From the NCBI GenBank assembly GCA_913020075.1, contig CAJWAE010000011.1:1-38393 (forward strand): 38,393 nucleotides of DNA, in the 5' to 3' direction. The stretch's first letter is position 1. Each line of letters begins with the position of its first letter. Positions 1 through 7,755 of the stretch are shown here, one piece after another. Source of the stretch: an uncultured Flavobacteriaceae bacterium. GTDB lineage: Bacteria > Bacteroidota > Bacteroidia > Flavobacteriales > Flavobacteriaceae. Position numbers and translations under genes: made by a program. A model generated the notes under the pieces. The model did no database searches, was not told where the DNA came from, and was given only the letters and a program-made list of their open reading frames with translations.

Positions 1-132
1 TTTAATTTTTGCTTCTTCAGCACTATTTGCTGTTGAAACAACAAATTCATTGTCATTTAGATATTCTTTTACTAGTTCTCTGATTCTGTTGTCGTCATCA
101 ACTACTAAGATATGATATTTAATTTTTTCCAT
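1..132 (-). CDS. Response regulator, N-terminal receiver part (partial, runs off the window)
   Basis: Translating the minus strand from the ATG at 132 gives 44 residues beginning MEKIKYHILVVDDD and then NRIRELVKEYL. This is the start of a CheY-like receiver domain: a hydrophobic first strand followed by the acidic DDD cluster that binds Mg2+. The phosphorylated Asp and any output domain lie outside the window, so the class is not visible. The start overlaps the end of the MarR-like reading frame by 14 bases, so the two were made together. A MarR gene directly followed by an OmpR-type regulator is the petP-petR arrangement of alphaproteobacteria; calling this PetR-like is inference. The stretch is much more AT-rich than the window (about 26% GC over 1-480 by hand count) and probably does not come from the same organism as the rest. 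Confidence 0.75.
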   Translation of the reverse strand, partial: MEKIKYHILVVDDDNRIRELVKEYLNDNEFVVSTANSAEEAKIK

Positions 133-1177
133 TTATAATTTTATTTAACACTTCCTTAAATTTTATCACTGAGTCTGGTTCAGAATTTTTTAAAGCATCA
201 AATATTCTTTTTTTTTGAGACTCATATATTTTATCAAAAAAGATTTTACCTTCTTTATCTAAAAATAAATTTTTTTTTCTTGTGTCTTTTTCATCTTTTA
301 TTTGCTTTATCATTTTTGCTTTTATTAAGTCTCTCAACACCCGATTTAAACTTTGTTTGGTTATTTTAAGTTGAAACATTAGTTCACCAAGATTTGTACC
401 AGGATTTCTTTCAATTAGATTTAAAGCCCTTAAATGGGCAGGTCCAAATGAATTTTCGCTAAGTAATTTTTTAGGATCTGAAAAAATTTCTCTATAAGCA
501 TAATAAGCTCCTAGGCTATTCCAGTGAGTATCTGTGCGATAGTAAAGTTGCCCCTTATTTTTGTTTTTTATCAAACTGTGTCGCAAATCAAGAATATCAA
601 CATCTGAGTTATCTCTCATGAATTCAACAAATGTATCTACATAATTTTCCCCATATTTAGTAAACCTTGCCGGAAAATATTCAGGGTATATACTCTGCTT
701 ATTTGGAGCAATGACATACAAGTAATCGATCCCCCGCTCTGCTAATAAGGCTTGCTTTTTTTCAAGATAGTTTTTTATTTTTATTAAGTCATCAGAGGAA
801 AACCATTTGTAACCGCGGTAAGCGTCGAGCGTATTATATCGGTTTGCAAACAACCAATCCTCTTTCCCTATCATCACATCAGAACTTATTGAACCACCAA
901 AAACATGAAACCGGTAAAGTGCCAATGACCTGAGAAATAGTTTCCTAAGACCAAACTGATCATTAAAATACTTTTCATATTTATGAGTATAGCTTTTTAA
1001 TGTATATATATTTATTTCTGGAAATCCTGGAAACTTGGTTAAGACGCGCTTTTCTTCTATTGCAGGTAAATTGGGTTGAATTCTGGGGGAAATAGTTGCC
1101 AAGAGCGGAAGACATAGAAAGATACAAAATATGACTGCAGCAATATATTCGTGTCTATTTTTGGTATTTTCACTCAT
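119..1177 (-). CDS. Chimeric ORF: AlgJ/AlgX-type acetyltransferase N-terminus joined to a MarR-type regulator C-terminus
   Basis: 352-residue open frame of two unrelated halves. Residues 1-226 look like an AlgJ/AlgX/DltD-type SGNH-like periplasmic protein: an N-terminal membrane anchor (about 11-29), the segment MIGKEDWLF near 102-110, and the DTHWN motif at 216-220, which supplies the catalytic Asp and His in this family. The catalytic Ser, which lies roughly 95 residues further on in AlgX and AlgJ, is absent because the sequence changes character. Residues 233-352 are a winged-helix MarR-type domain (FGPAHLRAL at 243-251, KITKQSLNRVLRDLI at 271-285). It lacks the first helices, about 40 residues. 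The change occurs at AYREIF (227-232). A cytoplasmic DNA-binding domain behind a periplasmic one makes no topological sense. I read this as an artefactual join, not a real fusion protein. Its ATG is 3 bases after the stop of the AlgI-like frame, as in a native algI-algJ operon. Confidence 0.8.
   Translation of the reverse strand: MSENTKNRHEYIAAVIFCIFLCLPLLATISPRIQPNLPAIEEKRVLTKFPGFPEINIYTLKSYTHKYEKYFNDQFGLRKLFLRSLALYRFHVFGGSISSDVMIGKEDWLFANRYNTLDAYRGYKWFSSDDLIKIKNYLEKKQALLAERGIDYLYVIAPNKQSIYPEYFPARFTKYGENYVDTFVEFMRDNSDVDILDLRHSLIKNKNKGQLYYRTDTHWNSLGAYYAYREIFSDPKKLLSENSFGPAHLRALNLIERNPGTNLGELMFQLKITKQSLNRVLRDLIKAKMIKQIKDEKDTRKKNLFLDKEGKIFFDKIYESQKKRIFDALKNSEPDSVIKFKEVLNKIINGKN
480..500. other. 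Probable chimera junction 1 (algJ-like / marR-like)
   Basis: On the minus strand the codons for AYREIF (482-499) mark the point where AlgJ-like sequence ends and MarR-like sequence begins, with the reading frame kept. Both parent families plausibly carry a similar AYR-type peptide at this place, which would give a short stretch of shared nucleotides. GC content drops from about 35% (481-1680) to about 26% (1-480) across the point, by hand count. Confidence 0.65.
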
Positions 1178-1180
1178 AGA

Positions 1181-2776
1181 TTAAAACCTAAAGTAGATGA
1201 ATGGATTATAAGCTCCACCCGAGATAGAAATTACTGCCAATATACCTAAGAAACATAATGTATAACTTTTTATCGTATCAACCCATGCTTTTCTTAAAGG
1301 TAAAAACTTTGCTACTCCACTAACATTAAAAGAAAAAATACCCCCACAAATAAGAGTAAAGATTAGCTCCCTTGTTAAAAAATACCTGGCATCGTAGATT
1401 GGTACGAGATTAGTTTCTTTTAACATAAACATGTATTTATAAAAATAAATTGCCTGACTGAGATCATCCGCTCTAAAAAGAACCCATCCGACAATAACGA
1501 CCAGCAATACATAAAGGTGCTTGACAATATAGGGCATTCGCTTTAACACATCTCTTTTGAACTCTGTTCTTTCAATTGCTAAAAATAGGCCGTGATAACA
1601 CCCCCAGATAACAAATGGCCATGCCGCTCCGTGCCATAAACCCACAAGAGAAAAGACAACAAACAAATTTAAACTAGTTCTTAATTTTTTAAACCACATT
1701 AGCTGTGGGGAGAACACATTACATGTCATCATAGACCAATATGCCCACCAATAGGGTCCTGTAGCTCGATTTAAGAATGCATATTGTTCATACTCAACCC
1801 CAGAATACCAAGCAATAAATAACTCGGTAATGTAAGCTACTCCAACTATAGACCCAGTAATCATGATAACAATATTCATCAATTCTATATGTTGAACAGT
1901 AATATAATCTTCCAGATGAGATACTTTACGCATGATAATCAATAAAGTATTAACCATTGCAAATCCAGAAAAAACAGCTCCTGCAACAAAATAAGGTGGG
2001 AAAATAGTAGTGTGCCAGCCTGGAATTACAGAAGTTGCAAAATCAAAAGAAACTATAGTGTGAACTGAAAGTACTAAAGGAGTTGCTAATCCTGCCAAGA
2101 CTAAAGAAACTTCTTCAAACCGCTGCCAGTCTTTAGCACGGCCAGACCAACCAAAGCTCAATAAACTATAAATTTTCTTTTGAAATGGAAGAACTGCTCG
2201 ATCACGAATCATCGCGAAATCAGGCAATAATCCTGTCCACCAAAAAACTAATGAAACAGAAAGATAGGTTGAAATTGCAAATACGTCCCATAATAGAGGT
2301 GAGTTAAAGTTTACCCACAAAGAACCAAAACTATTTGGAATAGGTAGCACCCAATAAGCCAACCACGGTCTTCCCATGTGAATAATTGGAAACAATCCTG
2401 CTTGAATAACTGAGAAAATTGTCATAGCTTCAGCTGAACGATTAATCGCCATACGCCATTTTTGTCTAAATAAAAGAAGGACGGCTGAAATCAAAGTTCC
2501 GGCATGTCCAATTCCTACCCACCATACAAAGTTAGTAATATCCCATGCCCAACCCACAGTCTTGTTAAGTCCCCAGACTCCTATGCCTGTTGATATAGTA
2601 TAAACTATACAACCAACTCCCCATAAAAAGGCAGCAAGGGCTATTCCAAAGACAATCCACCATTCTTTACTAGCAATACCTTCTACAGGTGCAGCAACAT
2701 CTAATGTTACATCGTGATATGTCTTATCTCCTGTAACAAGGGGCTTTCTTATCGGTGCTTCGTAATGAGATGCCAT
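1181..2776 (-). CDS. actC: Chimeric ORF: alternative complex III subunit C (ActC, NrfD-like) joined to AlgI-type MBOAT C-terminus
   Basis: Residues 1-368 are a normal flavobacterial ActC, the NrfD/PsrC-like multi-spanning quinol-binding subunit of alternative complex III. Recognisable parts are the N-terminus MASHYEAPIRKPLV, WDITNFVWWVGIGHAGTLIS (about 79-98), FRQKWRMAINRSAEAMT, GLFPIIHMGRPWLAYWVLP and FNSPLLWDVFAIS. After WFKKLRTS (361-368) the expected ActC ending, with its last helices and the typical MWFERF segment, is missing. Residues 369-531 instead match the C-terminus of AlgI-type MBOAT O-acyltransferases: LNLFVVFSLVGLWHGAAW contains the conserved membrane His (H382), followed by WVLFRADDLSQAIYFY and a short hydrophobic end. 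The ActC half sits 17 bases downstream of actB, as expected. Such a fusion would lack part of the ActC core, so the join is very likely artefactual and neither half is complete. Confidence 0.85.
   Translation of the reverse strand: MASHYEAPIRKPLVTGDKTYHDVTLDVAAPVEGIASKEWWIVFGIALAAFLWGVGCIVYTISTGIGVWGLNKTVGWAWDITNFVWWVGIGHAGTLISAVLLLFRQKWRMAINRSAEAMTIFSVIQAGLFPIIHMGRPWLAYWVLPIPNSFGSLWVNFNSPLLWDVFAISTYLSVSLVFWWTGLLPDFAMIRDRAVLPFQKKIYSLLSFGWSGRAKDWQRFEEVSLVLAGLATPLVLSVHTIVSFDFATSVIPGWHTTIFPPYFVAGAVFSGFAMVNTLLIIMRKVSHLEDYITVQHIELMNIVIMITGSIVGVAYITELFIAWYSGVEYEQYAFLNRATGPYWWAYWSMMTCNVFSPQLMWFKKLRTSLNLFVVFSLVGLWHGAAWPFVIWGCYHGLFLAIERTEFKRDVLKRMPYIVKHLYVLLVVIVGWVLFRADDLSQAIYFYKYMFMLKETNLVPIYDARYFLTRELIFTLICGGIFSFNVSGVAKFLPLRKAWVDTIKSYTLCFLGILAVISISGGAYNPFIYFRF
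1667..1696. other. Probable chimera junction 2 (actC / algI-like)
   Basis: The minus-strand codons for WFKKLRTSL mark the switch from ActC to AlgI-like sequence, again in frame. KLRTS is compatible with both parents: ActC has a WF-K-LRTS segment here, and AlgI-type proteins have K-LRT-LNLF just before GLWHG. A few codons of shared nucleotides would explain both the position and the preserved frame. Confidence 0.7.
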
Positions 2777-2793
2777 AGCCTTATGTTTCTATT

Positions 2794-5700
2794 CTAAGTT
2801 GTTTTTTCATCTGTATTTCTCACCTTTACCTGATACATTACATTTGGTTTTGTTCCTACTCCCTCCAGTAAATGATACATTCTTTCATCCTCTACTAATT
2901 TTGAAACTTCACTTTCTTTATCATTTACATCTCCAAAGACCATTGCTCCAGTATCACATGCATTTGAACATGCACAATTCCAATCACTATCTTTAACTTC
3001 TCTTCCCTCTAATTTTGCATCTAAAATGGTTTTTTGAGTCATCTGAATACAAAAAGAACATTTTTCCATAACTCCTCTTGAACGAACTACTACATCAGGA
3101 TTCAGAACCATTCTTCCTAAATCATTATTCATATGGTAATCGAACTCATCATTTTTATTGTATAAAAACCAATTAAACCGTCTCACTTTATATGGACAAT
3201 TATTTGCACAATAACGTGTACCTACACAACGATTATAAGCCATATGGTTCTGACCTTGCCTTCCGTGAGAAGTTGCTGCTACTGGGCACACTGTTTCACA
3301 AGGTGCGTGATTACAATGCTGACACATTACAGGTTGAAAAGCTACTTGAGGATTTTCAGATGCCTTTTCCATCTTGCCAAAAGTGCTTAATGAATCTCCT
3401 ATACCTGAAATGGAATCTTTAGTTTGAATATCTCCTTCGAAAGAAGATGCAGAAGAATAGTAACGATCAATTCTTAACCAGTGCATATCGCGTGATTTTC
3501 TTACTTCACGCTTCCCTACAACAGGCACATTATTTTCTGCATGACAAGCAATAACACAAGCTCCACACCCAGTACATGAATTTAGATCAATTGAAAGATT
3601 AAAATGGTGCCCTATTGACCTGTCAAATTCTTGCCACATATCAACTTCGGGAGATGTCACATCGAACTCCATGTGATTTTTAGAAACTTGTGGGATTGGA
3701 TTCCAATGCTTCTTATCCTTGGAATTAAAAATCTCAAGGGTAGTTTCCTTTATTATATCACCTCTTCCCATTAAGGTATTATGTAACTGAACACATGCAA
3801 ATTCGTGCTCACCTTCAGCTAGTGAAATTTTTACATCCTGAATCCTCTTGAAATCATTATAAAATTCATAAGCATTTATCCCAGTTTGCATTTCTTTTTT
3901 TAAGCCCATTCTTTCACCATAACCGAAAGCAAGTCCTACAGTTCCTTTGGCTTGTCCGGGTTGTATTAAAACAGGTACTTTTAATGTTTTATCTCCAACA
4001 GTTAAATTAGCATAACTTCCATTTAATGCTCCATTCGCCGTATTGGAATTATTGAGACCATTATTTTTAGCGTCTATATATGATATGGTTAAATAATTGT
4101 CCCAACTAACGCGGGTTATTGGATCAGGAAATTCTTGAAGCCAAGGATTATTTGCTTGTTGTCCGTCGCCCATTCCTGTTTTAGCATATAAAACTAGACT
4201 CATATTAGATGCTTGAGCTATACGCAATGACGATAAATTTAAACTAGAGAAATCTGGTGTATGTTTTATTTGACCCTGTTTTGAAGAAGAGTAATAGCCG
4301 TCGTGAAGGACTTTATTCCATGAGTTATTCTCTAAAACATTCTCATTCCAGTAATCTTTAATAGCATCATAGTATTTTACATTTTTACCAGAAAGTCTCA
4401 ATAATACATCCTGAAACTGCTGTGTGTCAAACAAAGGTCTTATAGTTGGTTGAGCTAGAGCAAAGTGCCCTTCTTTCATTTCATAATCGCCCCATGATTC
4501 CAAATAATGAGGAGTAGATGCTACAAACTTAGAAACTGCTGCAGTTTCATTCATTTTGGAAGTAAAGGCCATTGAAAACTCAAGTCCTTTAATAGACTCT
4601 TTTAGACTTTCTCCGATAGCTGATGTAAATACAGGATTTACTCCAACTGAAATCAATCCTTTTACAACTCCAGTTTCAATATCATTAATAGCTTTTTTTA
4701 CTAAAGCTGAATTTCCTTTTCGAATATATTTTGGCCTTTTAGGTTCAAAAGCTTGGCTCTTTAAAAGAGTGTTAATGGCTAAGACTAAACCCTGTGCTGT
4801 TTCATCTTCAATACCTGAAACTAAAACACCATTTTTTCCTGATTTACTTAAACGACTTATCGCTTTATCAGCAGCTACCTTTATCTGAGTATTTAAATTG
4901 ATTGATGATTTTGAGCCAATTAATGTATCATATATATAGGCTAAAATATTTTTTTGTTCGGCTGGACTACAAGGAATACGAAGATCTGCATTAGCTCCTG
5001 ACAAAGACATGTTAGATTCGAACTGAATATGCCAAGACATTTCAGCTTTTTTACTTGTTTTACGTTTTGGTAAACGTGATTTAGCGTATCCACTTTCATA
5101 ACCTCCTCCTTGCCAATCACCTAATATATCCGCATCTATAGAAACTAAAGTTTTAGCCTTTGAAAAATCATAATCAGCAAGTCCCCTTACACCGTAATAT
5201 TTTTCATATGCATTTAATGCATCATCTGATGAAATTGTATCATAAATAACATGATTCACGTTTGGAAAAACAGCAATAAAATCATTAATTATTTTTTCAG
5301 TAGCAGGACTAGCCAAAGTTGGTGTCATTAAAACTACTTTTTTATCAGAAACGGCTAAGGCTTTTAACATTGCTCCTGCCTGGAGATATAGATCTTCCCA
5401 AGTTATGTCTTTACCATTAGCTTGAGGCCCCTGAATACGAAGAGTATCATAAAGCGATAGTATAGAAGCATGTATCCTTGCATTAGCACATCCCAAAGAA
5501 GGTGCTTCTGAATTACTTTCTACTTTAATTGGTCTGCCTTCACGAGTTTTAATTAAAATACTCCCAAAATCAAATCCATCAGCTATAGTGGTTGCATAAT
5601 AATTTGCTACTCCAGGACGAATCTGTTCAGGCTGATTAACATAAGGAACAGATTTAACAACTGGTCCCTCACAAGCAGCTAAGGTTGCAGCTGCAGTACT

Positions 5701-5880
5701 AAATCCAACATATTTGAGAAAATCTCTTCTAGAAGTACTACTCTCTTCAAGAGTTTTTTCATCACTTAAAAAATTTTCTGGAAGTTTAGACACAAATTCA
5801 TTTTCTTCTAATTTTTGAACTGTCTTATTAGCTGAATCTAATTGATCTATATTTTTCCAGTATGTCTTATTTGATGCCAT
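2794..5880 (-). CDS. actB: Alternative complex III subunit B (ActB), molybdopterin-oxidoreductase-like and iron-sulfur protein
   Basis: ActB passes electrons in quinol:cytochrome c/HiPIP oxidoreductase, the bc1 replacement of Bacteroidota. Of 1028 residues, about 1-85 hold a Tat-like signal (SRRDFLKYVGFS, twin Arg at 51-52) followed by LAAC. A large molybdopterin-oxidoreductase-like domain follows; in this family it has lost the cofactor. The C-terminal ferredoxin-like domain carries four Cys groups: CTGCGACVIACH from about 769, CQHCNHAPCETVCP from about 853, CVGTRYCANNCP from about 885, and CSFC with CACSNAC at about 940-975. These fit three [4Fe-4S] and one [3Fe-4S] cluster. An upstream in-frame ATG at 5922 exists, but it lies before the actA stop. 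MASNKTYWKN at 5880 leaves a 20-base gap after actA and fits family starts, so I chose it. It is followed by actC after 17 bases; one transcript with actA is likely. Confidence 0.95.
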   Translation of the reverse strand: MASNKTYWKNIDQLDSANKTVQKLEENEFVSKLPENFLSDEKTLEESSTSRRDFLKYVGFSTAAATLAACEGPVVKSVPYVNQPEQIRPGVANYYATTIADGFDFGSILIKTREGRPIKVESNSEAPSLGCANARIHASILSLYDTLRIQGPQANGKDITWEDLYLQAGAMLKALAVSDKKVVLMTPTLASPATEKIINDFIAVFPNVNHVIYDTISSDDALNAYEKYYGVRGLADYDFSKAKTLVSIDADILGDWQGGGYESGYAKSRLPKRKTSKKAEMSWHIQFESNMSLSGANADLRIPCSPAEQKNILAYIYDTLIGSKSSINLNTQIKVAADKAISRLSKSGKNGVLVSGIEDETAQGLVLAINTLLKSQAFEPKRPKYIRKGNSALVKKAINDIETGVVKGLISVGVNPVFTSAIGESLKESIKGLEFSMAFTSKMNETAAVSKFVASTPHYLESWGDYEMKEGHFALAQPTIRPLFDTQQFQDVLLRLSGKNVKYYDAIKDYWNENVLENNSWNKVLHDGYYSSSKQGQIKHTPDFSSLNLSSLRIAQASNMSLVLYAKTGMGDGQQANNPWLQEFPDPITRVSWDNYLTISYIDAKNNGLNNSNTANGALNGSYANLTVGDKTLKVPVLIQPGQAKGTVGLAFGYGERMGLKKEMQTGINAYEFYNDFKRIQDVKISLAEGEHEFACVQLHNTLMGRGDIIKETTLEIFNSKDKKHWNPIPQVSKNHMEFDVTSPEVDMWQEFDRSIGHHFNLSIDLNSCTGCGACVIACHAENNVPVVGKREVRKSRDMHWLRIDRYYSSASSFEGDIQTKDSISGIGDSLSTFGKMEKASENPQVAFQPVMCQHCNHAPCETVCPVAATSHGRQGQNHMAYNRCVGTRYCANNCPYKVRRFNWFLYNKNDEFDYHMNNDLGRMVLNPDVVVRSRGVMEKCSFCIQMTQKTILDAKLEGREVKDSDWNCACSNACDTGAMVFGDVNDKESEVSKLVEDERMYHLLEGVGTKPNVMYQVKVRNTDEKTT

Positions 5881-5900
5881 ATGTTTTTGTTTATCGCTCT

Positions 5901-7178
5901 TTAATAGTGACATTTTCCACATTCTAAGCCACCCATTTGAGCAACTGTTAATTTTTCTACACCGTATTTTTTAGAAAGTGCTTCATGAATTTTAGAATAA
6001 TATTCGTTATTTTCTACTTTTACATTTGTTTCTCTATGACAATTTATGCACCATCCCATAGTCAAGGGAGAATATTGATACATGATTTCCATTTCCTCAA
6101 CAGGCCCATGACACTTTTGACAAGCTATTTCACCAACTTCTACGTGTTGAGCATGATTGAAATAAACGAAATCAGGCAAATTGTGTATTCGTATCCATTT
6201 TACGGGCTGAGACTCGCCTGTGTACTTCTGATTAGTTTCGTCCCAACCAACAGCTTTATAAAGTTTTTTAATTTCTTTAGTATAAAATTCTTTTGTGTAT
6301 CCATTTTCCAGATCCTCTTCTCCGTTGTATTCAGCTATATTCTGATGGCAGTTCATACACACATTTAAAGCCGGAATTCCAGAGTGTTTAGAAACGCGCG
6401 CTGAGGAATGACAATATTTACATTCAATTTGGTTTGCACCTGCATGAATTTTATGCGAGTAATGTATCGGCTGGACAGGCATATAGCCTTGATCAACTCC
6501 AATTTGCATGAAATAACCATAAACAAAGTACGCACTGCTTAATAGCAATAAAACAACGCTTGTAAAAACCAAAAACTGATTTTGTACAAATGCCATCCAA
6601 ATAGGTTTACGCTTTGGCCTAGGTTCTCGGGAAATATCGACTCCACTAAGTTTAGCTATTTGAAGTAAAGTTCTTTGAACTAAAAAGAGCATAACTACCA
6701 AAATAACTAGAACTAAAGTAAGTGCTCCTAAAATAAGTGAGTTACTGACTCCTTGTTCAGCCTGTTGTAGATTAAGATTTCCTGAAATAGGAACTGCAAG
6801 TGCTGGTGGAGTATAATCAGTATAGGCAATAATATTATCTATATCAACATTGGAAAATTGAGGAAAAGAAGTCATAACTGATCCGTTATACTCCTCGTAA
6901 ATTGCAACAGCCTGAGCATCACCTGACTTAATCATGGCAGTACTATTTTTTATCCAACTATATAGCCATTCCTTATCATATTTGGTAGAAATACCCTTAA
7001 GTGCTGGACCAACAGCACGCTTGTTTAATTTGTGACAAGCCGCACAATTTGTATTAAATAATTTTTTTCCAGCTTGAACTGCTTCATCATCTTGAGCGAA
7101 TGTCGCAGAAGACATTAAAACACTTGAGATTATGAGTAAAGGAAATAAAAATGACTTCAAATACCTGTTGATGTTCAT
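5901..7178 (-). CDS. actA: Alternative complex III subunit A (ActA), six-heme membrane cytochrome c
   Basis: Multiheme c-type cytochrome that takes electrons from ActB at the periplasmic face. There are six CXXCH motifs: CAACH (about 45-49) in an N-terminal monoheme domain, then CKYCH, CMNCH, CQKCH, CINCH and CGKCH in the C-terminal cytochrome c3/c7-like part. A signal peptide is clear (LKSFLFPLLIISSVLMSSA, cleavage after AFA near 28), and two membrane helices lie between the heme domains (SLILGALTLVLVILVVMLF and LVFTSVVLLLLSSAYFVYGY). The Rhodothermus subunit has five hemes; this layout looks like that pentaheme protein with an extra monoheme domain in front. I start at the ATG at 7178 (MNINRYLKS); an upstream TTG at 7208 would put a polar stretch before the signal peptide. 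First gene of the minus-strand act operon. Confidence 0.93.
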   Translation of the reverse strand: MNINRYLKSFLFPLLIISSVLMSSATFAQDDEAVQAGKKLFNTNCAACHKLNKRAVGPALKGISTKYDKEWLYSWIKNSTAMIKSGDAQAVAIYEEYNGSVMTSFPQFSNVDIDNIIAYTDYTPPALAVPISGNLNLQQAEQGVSNSLILGALTLVLVILVVMLFLVQRTLLQIAKLSGVDISREPRPKRKPIWMAFVQNQFLVFTSVVLLLLSSAYFVYGYFMQIGVDQGYMPVQPIHYSHKIHAGANQIECKYCHSSARVSKHSGIPALNVCMNCHQNIAEYNGEEDLENGYTKEFYTKEIKKLYKAVGWDETNQKYTGESQPVKWIRIHNLPDFVYFNHAQHVEVGEIACQKCHGPVEEMEIMYQYSPLTMGWCINCHRETNVKVENNEYYSKIHEALSKKYGVEKLTVAQMGGLECGKCHY

Positions 7179-7230
7179 TCTATTTGTTGAAGGTGATAAA
7201 TTGTTCAAATAATTTTTCTAAAATACAGCA

Positions 7231-7238
7231 CAAAAATA
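7231..7238 (-). promoter_or_regulatory. Candidate -7 box of the act operon promoter
   Basis: On the minus strand this reads TATTTTTG, matching the Bacteroidota -7 consensus TAnnTTTG. It lies about 53 bases before the chosen actA start, giving a leader of about 45 bases. The -33 side is weak: only CTTTC about 16 bases upstream. Confidence 0.4.
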
Positions 7239-7362
7239 AGTGATACTCTCCTTTGAAAGAAGCTTAGCAATTAAGAATTTATTAATTTATAACCATTCTA
7301 AATAATAATTATGATTTGTTAAATAAGTGTGCTTAAAAGATAAAAAATCGTTTTTTTGTAAT

Positions 7363-7755
7363 ATGAAAAATAATTCTTGTAGACTCCTTTGTTTGCTAAT
7401 CTTATTCGGAACAATTGATTTTGTGCATTCGCAAGAAGGCATAATAAAAGTTAAACAAGACTTAAAGCTGGATAGTTTAATTCTTAAAAAAAATGAATTG
7501 GATAGGAATCGTTACTTAAATAATTATTTCACGCTTCAATTATATTATGGAAATTTAGATATGGCTGAAAAAGTTTTAAAAATATCTAATGAAAAATATC
7601 CACATATTAAAGTAGAATTAAGTTTTGAAACACCTAACTATAAAGTTCAAGCAGGCAGGTTTAAAAATAAAATAAAAGGATTAAAAACTTTAGACACACT
7701 AAAGAAATTTTTTCCATCTGCTTTCCTATTGAAGAGAAAAGGAAGTTTAAAGTAA
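7363..7755 (+). CDS. Small secreted SPOR-domain protein
   Basis: 130 residues. An N-terminal signal peptide ([16 protein letters not shown]) is followed by a charged linker and a C-terminal SPOR-like domain: [18 protein letters not shown] is the first strand and helix, and [18 protein letters not shown] carries the typical final V-Q-G-F strand. SPOR domains bind denuded peptidoglycan glycan strands, so a periplasmic, wall-associated role is likely. A GTG 36 bases upstream (7327) would add 12 residues before the signal peptide; the ATG at 7363 is preferred. Its last 9 bases overlap the end of infB, which is convergent. A SPOR gene between infB and the act operon is a common flavobacterial arrangement. 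The exact role is unknown. Confidence 0.8.
   Translation: MKNNSCRLLCLLILFGTIDFVHSQEGIIKVKQDLKLDSLILKKNELDRNRYLNNYFTLQLYYGNLDMAEKVLKISNEKYPHIKVELSFETPNYKVQAGRFKNKIKGLKTLDTLKKFFPSAFLLKRKGSLK

Noticed and set aside
119-2776. A new O-acetylation system with novel ActC-AlgI and AlgJ-MarR fusion proteins
   Set aside because: Both halves of each protein are truncated at conserved places, the catalytic Ser of the AlgJ part is absent, and the topology is impossible for the MarR fusion. A chimera explains all of it.
4556-4888. Plus-strand open frame of 110 codons
   Set aside because: Antisense to actB; composition follows actB codons and nothing is recognisable.
5985-6368. Plus-strand open frame of 127 codons
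   Set aside because: Antisense to the heme-motif region of actA; the opposite strand has clear CXXCH motifs.
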